Of a stretch of 64,000 bases of DNA, positions 53,847-62,763 are shown in pieces. Source of the stretch: G963691835 sp963691835 (GTDB taxonomy: Bacteria; Pseudomonadota; Alphaproteobacteria; Thalassobaculales; Thalassobaculaceae). The notes beneath the pieces were generated by a model, which ran no database searches, had not been told where the DNA came from, and worked only from the letters and a program-made list of their open reading frames with translations. The translations under genes were made by a program, and so were the position numbers. The stretch is from assembly GCA_963691835.1 (NCBI GenBank), contig OY829383.1, positions 3,348,001-3,412,000 on the forward strand. Reading direction: 5' to 3'. Within the stretch, counting starts at the first letter, position 1; the number at the start of each line of letters is the position of its first letter.

Positions 53847-55171
53847 CCGAGCGCTCAATTGCCGCGGAACCGGTCGATGGCATCCCGATGCGCGTCGCGG
53901 CACTGGCCGATGCGATCGACACAGGAGCGCTGACCCCCACCCGTATCGTAGAGACAGCCCTAGCACGGATCGAGACGCTCAACCCGCTTTTGAAAGCGGT
54001 TCTTGCAATCGACGCTGATGGCGCGCTAGAGGCGGCTGCGGCTGCGGATCAACGCGCCGCAGCGGATCGACGGCTTTCCCGCATCGACGGAATCCCCTTC
54101 ATAGTCAAAGACAACATCGACGTGGAGGGGTTGATCACGACGAACGGACTCGTCAGCGGGCCTGTCGCCGACGGAGACGCGCCGGTCGTGTCCGATCTGC
54201 GTGCGCGCGGGGCGATCCCCATCGCGAAAGCGAACATGCATGAAGGCGCCCTGGGTGCCACGTCCGCCAACCCTCATCACGGTGCTGTTCAGAATCCAGT
54301 TCGTCTCGGATGGACCCCGGGTGGCAGCAGTGGCGGATCCGCCGCCGTGGTCGCCGCCGGTATCGTGCCGTTCGCCCTGGGGACGGACACCATGGGATCA
54401 GTTCGAATCCCGGCGTCGTACTGTGGGATCGTCGGCTACAAACCATCGCGGGATGTTCTCTCCACGGATCGGGTCATGCCGTTGGCGAGTTCTTTCGATC
54501 ATGTCGGTGTTCTGGCCTGGACGACAGCGGATGTGGCCATGGTTCTTGGTCGCGCGATGCCGTCGCGCCCGCCCAAGGGTGTTCGTGCCGCACGCCTGTC
54601 CGTGTTCGACACGCCCCCCATGGCGCAGGAGATCACCACCGCTTTCGGGATCGCGTTGGACTACCTCGAAGCCGCCGGCGTGACGATTGAGCGCGCCGTG
54701 ATCCCTGGGTTCGATCCGGCGGCGGCGCGGCGGTTGGGCCTGATCGTCTGCGAGGTCGACGCCTCGATCGCGCTACGGCCCGTGCGAATTCAGGAGCCTG
54801 AGATCTTCTCTGCCGAGTTCGAGAGTTTCCTGGCATATGGCGACAGCGTGACGCCATCCCGATACATGCGTGCCCGGCGGGATCTTGAGCGGCTGTCCCG
54901 AGCGATCAACAGCCGGTTCCGCACCGTTGATATCCTGATCAGCCCGACGGCACCGCAGACATCTTTCCCTCATGAGGAGGCGGCGCCCAACGACCAGGCG
55001 CAGTTTACGGGAATTGCGAACTTCATGGGGGCGCCTGCGATCAGCCTGCCACTTCCCGTCGCCGTGGACGGCATGCCGATCGGCCTGCACCTGATCTCGG
55101 CACCTGGAACTGATGACGATCTTCTGGGTTTCGCGAACACGGTTGAGTCTTTCATTTGCCCAAGACCGTAG
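53843..55171 (+). CDS. Amidase-signature family amidohydrolase
   Basis: The 442-residue protein contains the catalytic Lys in FIVKDNIDVEG, the cis-Ser loop TPGGSSGGSAAVVA and the nucleophile Ser in TDTMGSVRIPAS, plus YCGIVGYKPSRDV. The Ser-cisSer-Lys triad is complete. It hydrolyses an amide that probably belongs to the same pathway as the coupled CoA ligase and PrpD-family enzyme. It differs clearly from the window's other amidase (17634-18905). The ATG overlaps the ligase stop. Confidence 0.9.
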   Translation: MTERSIAAEPVDGIPMRVAALADAIDTGALTPTRIVETALARIETLNPLLKAVLAIDADGALEAAAAADQRAAADRRLSRIDGIPFIVKDNIDVEGLITTNGLVSGPVADGDAPVVSDLRARGAIPIAKANMHEGALGATSANPHHGAVQNPVRLGWTPGGSSGGSAAVVAAGIVPFALGTDTMGSVRIPASYCGIVGYKPSRDVLSTDRVMPLASSFDHVGVLAWTTADVAMVLGRAMPSRPPKGVRAARLSVFDTPPMAQEITTAFGIALDYLEAAGVTIERAVIPGFDPAAARRLGLIVCEVDASIALRPVRIQEPEIFSAEFESFLAYGDSVTPSRYMRARRDLERLSRAINSRFRTVDILISPTAPQTSFPHEEAAPNDQAQFTGIANFMGAPAISLPLPVAVDGMPIGLHLISAPGTDDDLLGFANTVESFICPRP

Positions 55172-55178
55172 GAAAGCC

Positions 55179-55982
55179 ATGCCCCCAGCACGCCTGAATG
55201 GTCACCAGATGTATTGGGAGGTTCACGGGACGGGAGATCCGCTGCTGCTCTCGGGGGGATGGGGTACGTTCTGTCATGGGGCCGAGCGGCATATCCCGCA
55301 AGGACTGACCGATCGCTACAGCGTCGTGATCTTCGACCACCGAGGGTTGGCGCAATCCGATGACGATCTTGATGTACCGGCGAGCACGGCGCTCTATGCG
55401 GATGACGTGCTGGCTCTCGCGGATCATCTTGAGATTGAACAGGCACATCTGGTTGGGATTGTCGGCATCGGCGCCTGCATTTTCCAGGAAGTGGCGCTTC
55501 GGCGACCAAGTCTCGCCCGAACACTGGTGAATACCGGGTGTTGGGCCAAGCCGGATCCGGCGTTCGAGATGCAGCTTCGGCTATGGCTCGATGTGCACAC
55601 CGAAATGGGGTTTGAGGCTTTCCAGAGACTTGTTGTGCTTGAAGCCTTCGACCCCGGCTATCTGGCGACGCGCGGCGACGCGCTCCTGGGACCGAACGGT
55701 GGATGGCATCTGCTGCGGGACAATCTGCCGGCGCACCGGCGATTTACCGAGGCGTCCCTTGCCCACAACACACTCGACCGGCTGCACGCGGTTTCCGCGC
55801 CCAGCCTCGTGGTCCATAACGGCCGGGACCGGATCACCGCACCCCGCCTGACGGTGCCTGTTGAGCAGGCTATTCCAGGCGCCCAGGGGTACACATTCCC
55901 GGACGCGGCGCACGTCATCACCGGATCTGCGGCCCGTGCCGAGCTGTCGTCGGTCATCGTTGAGTTTCTAGCGACACACTAA
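55179..55982 (+). CDS. Alpha/beta hydrolase-fold protein lacking the nucleophile Ser
   Basis: The 267-residue protein shows the fold clearly: LLLSGGWGTFCHGAERH, VVIFDHRGLAQSD, LVVHNGRDRIT and FPDAAHVI with the His. The nucleophile elbow, normally GHSMGG, reads VGIVGIGA, with Val or Gly at the Ser position (codons GTC GGC). It may be a decarboxylase-, dioxygenase- or racemase-like relative or an inactive partner. The ATG at 55179 lies seven bases after the amidase stop and follows AGGAAAG, so it is the operon's last gene. Confidence 0.82.
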   Translation: MPPARLNGHQMYWEVHGTGDPLLLSGGWGTFCHGAERHIPQGLTDRYSVVIFDHRGLAQSDDDLDVPASTALYADDVLALADHLEIEQAHLVGIVGIGACIFQEVALRRPSLARTLVNTGCWAKPDPAFEMQLRLWLDVHTEMGFEAFQRLVVLEAFDPGYLATRGDALLGPNGGWHLLRDNLPAHRRFTEASLAHNTLDRLHAVSAPSLVVHNGRDRITAPRLTVPVEQAIPGAQGYTFPDAAHVITGSAARAELSSVIVEFLATH

Positions 55983-55994
55983 GCGGACGAGAGG

Positions 55995-56570
55995 TCAGCC
56001 GAGTGCCTCGTCCAGGCGATCGAGGAGGGCGTCCAGGTCGTCCCACTCGAACGGGGTTTCCGCGGTCGGGGTGCCCATCACCACGCTTGGGACATCCTCT
56101 CCTGCGCGGCCACCGAGGCTCTCGTAAAAGCCCTGCGCCCCCCGGTTACCTGAAAGCGTCAGCAGGCGCGCCGACCTGAACCCAAGGTCACGAAGGTGAT
56201 CGGCAACCGCGAAGAAGAGAGCGGTGCCGATCCCGTTGCCCTGGAAGTTCGGATCGACGTAGAGCACGTAGATCTCGCCCGTACCGACCGCGACGGATTC
56301 AAGACCGCTGTCTGAGCGGACCGGGCCTCCTTGGCAGAAGCCGACGACCTTTCGTTCGCATGTCGCGACGGAGAAGCGCCGGGGATCGGTTTCGGTCTGG
56401 ATGATCCGGGCCCAGCGCTGGGCCGCCCGGACCTCACTCATTCCGATCAGCAGGTCATCGGGCAGCAGACCGACATAGGCGTCCCGCCAAGCGTCCACCT
56501 GAACCCGGGCGATGCCGGACGCATCGGTTGGGCGCACGGGACGGATAACGATCTCGAAGTTTCGCGACAC
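55995..56570 (-). CDS. GNAT-family N-acetyltransferase
   Basis: The 191-residue protein begins IVIRPVRPTDASGIARVQVDAW and has GEIYVLYVDPNFQGNGIGTALFFAVADHL, the acetyl-CoA loop QGNGIG, and LLTLSGNRGAQGFYESLGG. The C-terminal 20 residues are acidic. It converges on the hydrolase operon, 13 bases apart, and lies 88 bases downstream of the acyl-CoA dehydrogenase gene on the same strand. Confidence 0.9.
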   Translation of the reverse strand: MSRNFEIVIRPVRPTDASGIARVQVDAWRDAYVGLLPDDLLIGMSEVRAAQRWARIIQTETDPRRFSVATCERKVVGFCQGGPVRSDSGLESVAVGTGEIYVLYVDPNFQGNGIGTALFFAVADHLRDLGFRSARLLTLSGNRGAQGFYESLGGRAGEDVPSVVMGTPTAETPFEWDDLDALLDRLDEALG

Positions 56571-56658
56571 GAAGGCGACCTCCGGCTATGGACCCGACAT
56601 TGAAACGGTAACCGCCCCAATGCCGGTGAGTCCATCGGTCGCCGACCTCGACGTGGAA

Positions 56659-58449
56659 TTAGAAGCGGTCTTCCGCCAGAGCCATAACGCTTTCGCCGCC
56701 TTCGGTGATGGCTGTGATCAGCGACGGCGCACGGCTGAGCGTGTGTTCAGCGAAGAATCGGGCGGTCGTGATCTTGTCCTCGTAGAACGCGAGATCCCCT
56801 TGCGCGGCTTCCCGGCCCGCATTGGCTTTCAGCGCAGACCGCCCCATCATCCAGCCGCTGGCGACAAGCCCCATCAGATCAAGGAAAGGGACGGATACGG
56901 CGGCACCGCGAGCCGGGTCCTTCGGGAAGGTCTCCACCATCCAGGAGACGGCATTCTCCAGCGTGTCCGCGGCGGCGGACAACCGGGTGGCGACCCCGGC
57001 AAGGGCGGTATCCCCTGTGCCCGTGAGATCTGAGACGGTCTTTCGTACGTCGGCCAAGAACGCCTTGGCCGCGTCACCGCCGTCCCGGGCGATCTTCCGG
57101 CCGACAAGGTCCATCGCCTGCACGCCGTTCGTGCCTTCGTAGATTGTGGTGATCCGGGCGTCTCGGTAGTGCTGGGCAATGCCGGTCTCTTCGATGAAGC
57201 CCATGCCACCATGGACTTGGATGGCCGTGCTGGTGATGTCGAGGCCCTGGTCGGTACACCATGCCTTCACCACCGGGATCATCAGGTCTACAGCGGCTTG
57301 AGCGCGGGCCTTGCGCTCGGGATCGGTCTCCCGGTCCGCGGCATCCAACTCGGCCGCCGTGTGGTAGCACAGCGCCCGCATAGCCTCGATCCGGGAGCGC
57401 ATGCTCATCAGCATGCGGCGCACGTCCGGGTGCTTGATGATGGACACCGCTCCCTCGGAGCCGTAGACGACGCGGCCCTGCACCCGGTCCTTGGCGTAGG
57501 CGACGGCCTGCTGATAGGCGCGCTCGGCGATCGCAATGCCCTCCAGGCCGACCGCCAACCGGGCGTTGTTCATCATCACGAACATGTACTCGATGCCGCG
57601 GTTCTCCTCGCCGACGAGATAGGCGACCGCCCCCTCGTTCTCGCCATAGGACATCACGCAGGTCGGGCTCGCATGGATGCCGAGCTTGTGTTCGATGGAG
57701 ACGGGCCGGAAATCATTCCGCGCACCAAGGGAGCCGTCCGCGTTCACATGGAATTTCGGCACGATGAAAAGCGACAGGCCTTTGGTTCCCGGAGGACCGT
57801 CGGGGGAGCGGGCGAGGACGAGATGGACGATGTTGTGCACCATGTCGTGGTCACCCCAGGTGATGTAGATCTTCTGGCCGCTCAAACGGTAGTGGTCACC
57901 GTCCCGGACCGCCTTCGTCCGGATGGAGCCGAGATCGGTGCCGGACTGGGGCTCGGTCAGGCACATGGCGCCCGTCCACTCGCCCGTCACCAGTTTTTCG
58001 AGATAGATGTCCTTCTGCTCCTGGCTGGCATGCCGGGACATGGCATCGATCGCGGCTTGGGTCAGCAGCGGGCACAGGCTGAACGCCATGTTCGCGCTGT
58101 CCCACATCTCCCAAAGGGCGGTGGAGACGGTCCACGGAAGACCCTGTCCGCCCCAATCCGGGTCGAAAGGAACAGAGTTCCAGCCGCCCTGCCAGAACTG
58201 ACTGTAGGCATCGCCGAAACCGTCGGGCGCACGAACGACGCCGTTCTCAATCCGAGCTCCCTGCTGGTCGCCGGGCATGTTCAACGGGGCGAGGACGTTG
58301 GAGGCGAATTTGTTGCCCTCTTCGAGGATTTGATCGATCAACTCAGGCTCCGTCGCCTCCAGTCCAGGAAGGGCGGCGAGGGTGTTGAGACCGATGACTT
58401 CGTTCAGAACGAAGCGCATATCGGCGATCGGCGCGGCATAAGGTTGCAT
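56659..58449 (-). CDS. Acyl-CoA dehydrogenase with C-terminal extension (FadE/DmdC type)
   Basis: The 596-residue flavoprotein has AMCLTEPQSGTDLGS, LSGQKIYITWGDHDM, RNRGIEYMF-like EENRGIEYMFVMMN, HGGMGFIEETGIAQHYRDARI and the catalytic Glu in TIYEGTNGVQAMD. The extra 130-residue C-terminal domain and length match the DmdC family (3-methylmercaptopropionyl-CoA dehydrogenase) and general FadE-like proteins, which cannot be separated by eye. It introduces a double bond into an acyl-CoA. It follows the TetR gene on the same strand after 87 bases. Confidence 0.88.
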   Translation of the reverse strand: MQPYAAPIADMRFVLNEVIGLNTLAALPGLEATEPELIDQILEEGNKFASNVLAPLNMPGDQQGARIENGVVRAPDGFGDAYSQFWQGGWNSVPFDPDWGGQGLPWTVSTALWEMWDSANMAFSLCPLLTQAAIDAMSRHASQEQKDIYLEKLVTGEWTGAMCLTEPQSGTDLGSIRTKAVRDGDHYRLSGQKIYITWGDHDMVHNIVHLVLARSPDGPPGTKGLSLFIVPKFHVNADGSLGARNDFRPVSIEHKLGIHASPTCVMSYGENEGAVAYLVGEENRGIEYMFVMMNNARLAVGLEGIAIAERAYQQAVAYAKDRVQGRVVYGSEGAVSIIKHPDVRRMLMSMRSRIEAMRALCYHTAAELDAADRETDPERKARAQAAVDLMIPVVKAWCTDQGLDITSTAIQVHGGMGFIEETGIAQHYRDARITTIYEGTNGVQAMDLVGRKIARDGGDAAKAFLADVRKTVSDLTGTGDTALAGVATRLSAAADTLENAVSWMVETFPKDPARGAAVSVPFLDLMGLVASGWMMGRSALKANAGREAAQGDLAFYEDKITTARFFAEHTLSRAPSLITAITEGGESVMALAEDRF

Positions 58450-58536
58450 GGCGTCTTCCTCGGTACGGGCGTTTTTGTTCGTAAGTCGCTGTCTATACCA
58501 ACCTGAACGGGTATCCGTCCAATGATCCGGCAGCGT

Positions 58537-59142
58537 CTACGCCGCGACCCGGCGACGCGGGGGCGCGTCGAGCAGACGGACCGCAGTTTCCACAACGTGG
58601 GTCAGTTCCTCGGCCGCGGCACCGCCCTTCTGCATCGCCGCCAGCCCGCGTACAAGGGTGGTGTAGGTCAGGGCCAAACCCTCCACGTCCGTGTCTTCCG
58701 GGAGCTGGCTCTCTCCGACCGCGTTGGACAGCGCCGCCCGCAGGTTCTCAGAGACCCGGTGGATCTGTCTTGCTTGGATGGTCTCCGCCCCCTCGGCTCC
58801 GATGCCCATCTCAAGACAAGACAAAGCCGCGAGACAGCCGTCCGGCGTTTCCGCATCGGTCATGGTGCCCAGTGTGGACTGAAAGAACCCGCGGATCGCC
58901 TCTTTGACTCTAGGGTTCTTGAGAGCGGCCATGGCCGGTGTGCCATGCACAGCGCCATACCGCGCCACCGCCCGTTCGAAGAGTGCCTCCTTCGGCCCGA
59001 AGGTGTTGTAGAGGCTTGACCGGTTGAGCCCGGTCGCCGCCTCAAGCTCCGAGAGTGACGTGCCCGCGAAACCATGACGCCAAAACGCCAGGGCTGCACG
59101 GTACTCCGCGTCCTCCAGATCAAACTGCCGTGCACCGGCCAT
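58537..59142 (-). CDS. TetR-family transcriptional repressor
   Basis: The 201-residue protein has an N-terminal helix-turn-helix (HGFAGTSLSELEAATGLNRSSLYNTFGPKEALFERAV) of TetR type and a ligand-binding C-terminal half with CLEMGIGAEGAETIQARQIH. The motif GLNRSSLYNTFG is the recognition helix. It is divergent from an SDR gene, and the 139 bases between hold two operator-like palindromes. It may also control the acyl-CoA dehydrogenase downstream of it. Confidence 0.93.
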   Translation of the reverse strand: MAGARQFDLEDAEYRAALAFWRHGFAGTSLSELEAATGLNRSSLYNTFGPKEALFERAVARYGAVHGTPAMAALKNPRVKEAIRGFFQSTLGTMTDAETPDGCLAALSCLEMGIGAEGAETIQARQIHRVSENLRAALSNAVGESQLPEDTDVEGLALTYTTLVRGLAAMQKGGAAAEELTHVVETAVRLLDAPPRRRVAA

Positions 59143-59195
59143 AGCTCTCTCCGCTCCCTCAACTCAAAAAACATCCCGCCGCTTAAGATTCTATC

Positions 59196-59241
59196 TTGAA
59201 CCGTTCGATGCAAGATCTATTTCTTGGACTGATCAGTTCAA
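59196..59241. promoter_or_regulatory. Pair of 18-base operator-like palindromes between TetR and SDR genes
   Basis: TTGGACTGATCAGTTCAA (59224-59241) is palindromic except for one base pair, with a perfect ACTGATCAGT core. TTGAACCGTTCGATGCAA (59196-59213) is a weaker version; the two agree at 12 of 18 positions, including TTG at the left end and CAA at the right. Start-to-start spacing is 28 bases. They lie in the divergent gap, as expected for TetR autoregulation. Confidence 0.65.
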
Positions 59242-59281
59242 AATGCCGATATCGGCAACGCAGCGAGAAAAGGAACGGACC

Positions 59282-60043
59282 ATGACCTTCGAGACATCGA
59301 ATCTGAGCGGCAAAACAGCCTTGGTGACCGGCGGTTCCACCGGCATCGGTCTTGAGACGGCGCGGCTTTTGGCAGCGCGGGGGGCCAAAGTTGTTGTCAC
59401 CGGCCGCAATCAGCAGCGCTTGGACGCGGCCCGTGATGAAGTCCCGGGCTTATTGACGCTCTCAAGCGACGCGGGAGACGTTGGGGCGATCGGGAAGTTG
59501 CCGGAGGCATTGGCGGCCCTCGGCGTGACATCGGTGGACATCCTGGTGCTGAACGCCGGCATCACACCCTTCAAACCATTGGGCGCCTGGGATGATGCGT
59601 CGTTCCGGCAGGTTTTCGACATCAACGTGGCGGGGCCCTGGTTCACTGCCCAGACGCTCAGCCCGCTGCTGGCCGAGGATGGCAGCATCGTGCTCCTGGG
59701 CTCTATCGCGGGACAGCGCGGGTCCGCCGTCACCGGGGTGTACGGTGCGACCAAGGCGGCACTGTCCTTGATGGGCAAAAGTCTGGTCCCCGCATTGGCG
59801 GACAAGCGGATCCGGGTGAACACGGTGAGCCCCGGGCCGATCGAGACGCCTGCTTGGGACAAAACGGGGCTCCCCGACGCGGTGATTTCCGACGTCAAGG
59901 AATCCCGGGCGGCGGCCAATCCTCTGAAGCGGTTTGGCAGGCCCGAGGAAGTGGCCGAGGCGATCGCGTTTCTGGCCTCGCCCGCCGCGTCATTCGTGAA
60001 CGGCGTCGATCTCCTGGTCGACGGTGGCCTGCTCGCCGCATAG
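59282..60043 (+). CDS. Short-chain dehydrogenase/reductase under TetR control
   Basis: The 253-residue SDR has VTGGSTGIGLETARLLAARG, LNAGITPF, the Ser in LLGSIAGQ, YGATK with Tyr and Lys, and LLVDGGLLAA at the end. GRNQ after strand 2 suggests NADP(H). The ATG at 59282 follows AAAGGAACGGACC, and the earlier in-frame ATG at 59243 would overlap the operator region. A TetR repressor gene is divergent, so induction by a ligand is likely. It converges on an FAD-linked oxidase gene. Confidence 0.92.
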   Translation: MTFETSNLSGKTALVTGGSTGIGLETARLLAARGAKVVVTGRNQQRLDAARDEVPGLLTLSSDAGDVGAIGKLPEALAALGVTSVDILVLNAGITPFKPLGAWDDASFRQVFDINVAGPWFTAQTLSPLLAEDGSIVLLGSIAGQRGSAVTGVYGATKAALSLMGKSLVPALADKRIRVNTVSPGPIETPAWDKTGLPDAVISDVKESRAAANPLKRFGRPEEVAEAIAFLASPAASFVNGVDLLVDGGLLAA

Positions 60044-60083
60044 GCAAGCCGGATTGTCGATCCATGACGCGACATACTGGAGC

Positions 60084-60106
60084 GGGCGGGACACGCGGTC
60101 TCGCCC
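60084..60106. terminator. Hairpin between convergent SDR and FAD-oxidase genes
   Basis: GGGCGGGAC (60084-60092) pairs with GTCTCGCCC (60098-60106) over nine pairs (one G-T) with a five-base loop. It lies in the 87-base gap between converging genes and could serve either direction, but a good T-run is absent on both sides. Confidence 0.45.
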
Positions 60107-60130
60107 ATTCCGTTCGGCGGGATGGACCGC

Positions 60131-61597
60131 TTAAAGAACTTTCCCGGGGTTCATGATCCCGTTCGGGTCTAGGGCCGACTTCACCGTCCGCATGACGTCG
60201 AGCGCAACCGGGTCCTTGTAGTGGGCCAATTCGTCCCGCTTCAACTGACCGATCCCGTGCTCCGCGCTGATCGACCCGCCGTAGCGCTCCACAAGGTCTT
60301 GGACAAGGCGGTTGTAAGCCCCCCATTGGGCGAGGAATGCCTTGCCGTCCGACCCTTCCGGCATCTGAAGATTGTAGTGGAGATTGCCGTCGCCGAGATG
60401 GCCGAAACCGACGACCCGGACGCCTGGATCGACGGCGTGCACGGCTGCCTCCGCCTCGGCGTAGAATTCGTCGATCGTGGCGACGGGAACCGAGATGTCG
60501 TGCTTGATCGACGGCCCCTCCAGCTTCTGGGACTCCGCCGCTTCTTCCCGGAGTCGCCAGAGATCTTTCCGCTGCTGTTCGTTTTGGGCGATGGCGGCAT
60601 CCAGAACCAAACCGTCCTCCATCGCAGCCCCCAGCAACGTCTCCATCGTCTCGGCCAACCCCGACGTGTCTGACGCCGTCGAGACAATCTCCAGCAAGAC
60701 GTACATGTCGTATTTGGTCTCAAGCGGATCGGCGGTGCCGGGGATGTGCTTAAGCACAAGTTCCATGACCAGCCGCGGGATCAGCTCGAACGTCTCGACG
60801 CTGTCACCGCTCTCCGCCTTGGCGCGCCCGAGGAGCGCTTTTGCCGCAGCCACGTCCCGAACCGCGCAATAGGCTGTCTGAACCGAGCGGGGTTTCGGGA
60901 AAAGCTTAAGAACAGCGGCGGTGATCACCCCTAGCGTGCCTTCCGCACCCAGGAACAGGTGCTTCAGATCATAGCCGGTGTTGTCCTTTCGCAGCCCGCG
61001 CAGGCCGTTCCAGATCCGCCCGTCCGGCAGTACGACCTCAAGCCCGAGAACAAGATCGCGCGCATTGCCGTACTTCAGAACGTTGGTTCCCCCGGCATTG
61101 GTGGAAAGATTGCCACCGATCATGCAGGACCCCTCTGCGGCAAGGCTAAGCGGGAAGTACCGGTCCGCGCCCGATGCCGTCTCTTGGAGGGTCTGAAGGA
61201 CACAGCCCGCGTCCACGGTCATGGTGTAGTTGTCCGGATCGATCGCGCGGACGCTGTTCATCCGGGCGACGGACAGCACAATCGCCCGGCCGTCGGGCAT
61301 CGGCACGGAGGCGCCGCACAGGCTGGTGTTGCCCGACTGTGGGACGACCGGCAACGAGACCGCGTTCGCGGCTGCCATCACTTGCGAGACTTCCTCCGTC
61401 GACGCCGGCTTAACCACCAGAAGGGCGCGTCCCCGGTAGAGTCCACGCCAATCGACAACATTCGGCTCCATATCCTGCGGCGCATCGACGAAGCCTTTTG
61501 GCCCAACGATTTCCTTGATACGGGCGAGCGCGTCGGCCTCCGCCGGTGTTGGGGCGTAGGGTGTATCGTCCAGGGGCGCGGTTTGGGGCGCGGCCAT
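60131..61597 (-). CDS. FAD-linked oxidase (GlcD/D-2-hydroxyacid dehydrogenase type)
   Basis: The 488-residue flavoprotein has the FAD_binding_4 pattern VVPQSGNTSLCGASVP, GGNLSTNAGGTNVLKYG, FLGAEGTLGVITAAVLKLF, and the C-terminal metal/substrate region FGHLGDGNLHYN and AEHGIGQLKRDEL. It oxidises a D-2-hydroxyacid such as lactate, glycolate or 2-hydroxyglutarate, probably passing electrons to ETF or quinone. The ATG at 61597 (MAAPQTAPLDDT), with GGAGGAA before it, is chosen over the Met at 61657. Confidence 0.9.
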   Translation of the reverse strand: MAAPQTAPLDDTPYAPTPAEADALARIKEIVGPKGFVDAPQDMEPNVVDWRGLYRGRALLVVKPASTEEVSQVMAAANAVSLPVVPQSGNTSLCGASVPMPDGRAIVLSVARMNSVRAIDPDNYTMTVDAGCVLQTLQETASGADRYFPLSLAAEGSCMIGGNLSTNAGGTNVLKYGNARDLVLGLEVVLPDGRIWNGLRGLRKDNTGYDLKHLFLGAEGTLGVITAAVLKLFPKPRSVQTAYCAVRDVAAAKALLGRAKAESGDSVETFELIPRLVMELVLKHIPGTADPLETKYDMYVLLEIVSTASDTSGLAETMETLLGAAMEDGLVLDAAIAQNEQQRKDLWRLREEAAESQKLEGPSIKHDISVPVATIDEFYAEAEAAVHAVDPGVRVVGFGHLGDGNLHYNLQMPEGSDGKAFLAQWGAYNRLVQDLVERYGGSISAEHGIGQLKRDELAHYKDPVALDVMRTVKSALDPNGIMNPGKVL

Positions 61598-61670
61598 GGC
61601 GGGTTCCTCCGGGTAGACTGTTGTTGGCTGGATCTTAACCGCTCGCGGCAAGGGCACAAGCGGAGGGGGA

Positions 61671-62636
61671 TCACCCAGGTGTATGTCGCGGTGCCGCGGC
61701 GCGCCTGAGCCTGTCGTTGATCGCCCGGCCGAGACCCACCTCCGGGATCGGGGCGACCGCGATGCCGTTGAGATGCGGCCGGTCCAAGTCCCGAAGCATT
61801 CGGAACAAATTCGCCGCCGCTTCCGACAGCTCTCCTGTCTGGCTCAGGCTCATTTGGTCCTCACCCTCGGCTGTCTGACCGAAAGCGAGATAGCCTTCTC
61901 CGGTCATCGGTTGCCGCGCTTCGAGGCGAACTGGAAGGGCCGGGGCATAGTGACTGGCCAGCATTCCCGGAGCCGCGATGGGGCCGTCATGCGCGGCGTA
62001 GTCCACACTGGCCCCATGAGACCTCAGCATCTCCTCGGTAATCGCACCGGGACGCAAAATGATGATCCGGTCCCCCTCGACCGCCGCGACCGTACTCTCC
62101 AGTCCGATATCACAGGCACCGCCATCGAGAACCATGGGCAAGACCTCGGCGTCGAATGCAGTCGTGACGTGGTCGGATGTCGTTGGGCTGACCTGGCCTG
62201 AGAGATTGGCGCTCGGTGCCGCGACGGGCCTACCAACCGTGGCCAGCAGCGCATGGGCAATGGCGTGCTTTGGGACCCGAAGGGCAACGGTGTCGAGGCC
62301 GGCCGACGCCAGGAGCGAGATCGGCGACCCTTTGGCACGCGGGACAACCAAGGTGAACGGCCCCGGCCAGTAGGCCTCTGCCAGCGTGAGGGCCAATGAA
62401 CTGAGAACGCCGTGCTCCCGCGCGGTATCGACCGAGTCGCAGTGCGCGATCAGCGGATTGAAGCTGGGTCGACCTTTCGCCTCGAAAATCCGGGCAACCG
62501 CCCGGTCGTTGGTTGCGTCGCCGCCGAGGCCGTAGACCGTTTCCGTAGGGAAGGCGACCAAGCGGCCGTCCAGCAGGAGATTCGCTGCTTTCTCAAGGGT
62601 GCTCGCTGTCGGAGCGGTCGGAGAGGGACGTGCCAT
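61671..62636 (-). CDS. Threonylcarbamoyl-AMP synthase (Sua5/YrdC/TsaC family)
   Basis: The 321-residue protein has the YrdC core: LVAFPTETVYGLGGDATND, FEAKGRPSFNPLIAH, WPGPFTLVVPR, VALRVPKHAIAHALL and APSANLSGQVSPTT, plus the C-terminal Sua5 domain with APGMLASHYAP. It makes threonylcarbamoyl-AMP for the universal t6A37 tRNA modification. I use the ATG at 62636; a TTG at 62672 could add 12 residues. It is divergent from the ParA-like gene, 127 bases apart. Confidence 0.95.
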   Translation of the reverse strand: MARPSPTAPTASTLEKAANLLLDGRLVAFPTETVYGLGGDATNDRAVARIFEAKGRPSFNPLIAHCDSVDTAREHGVLSSLALTLAEAYWPGPFTLVVPRAKGSPISLLASAGLDTVALRVPKHAIAHALLATVGRPVAAPSANLSGQVSPTTSDHVTTAFDAEVLPMVLDGGACDIGLESTVAAVEGDRIIILRPGAITEEMLRSHGASVDYAAHDGPIAAPGMLASHYAPALPVRLEARQPMTGEGYLAFGQTAEGEDQMSLSQTGELSEAAANLFRMLRDLDRPHLNGIAVAPIPEVGLGRAINDRLRRAAAPRHTPG

Positions 62637-62763
62637 GGGCGGGGGAGTGCCGCGTCTCGCAAGTTCCGTCAAGAGTCGGGGTGAGATCGGTTCCTCACGG
62701 ATCTTTTCGCAGGTGCAACATAATTGCTATCCTTGCATCCGCGGCAGCGGGGAGACGGGTGCC

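Noticed and set aside
54401..54414. GTTCGAATCCCGGC, resembling a tRNA T-arm
   Set aside because: It lies inside the amidase catalytic motif and no cloverleaf can be formed around it.
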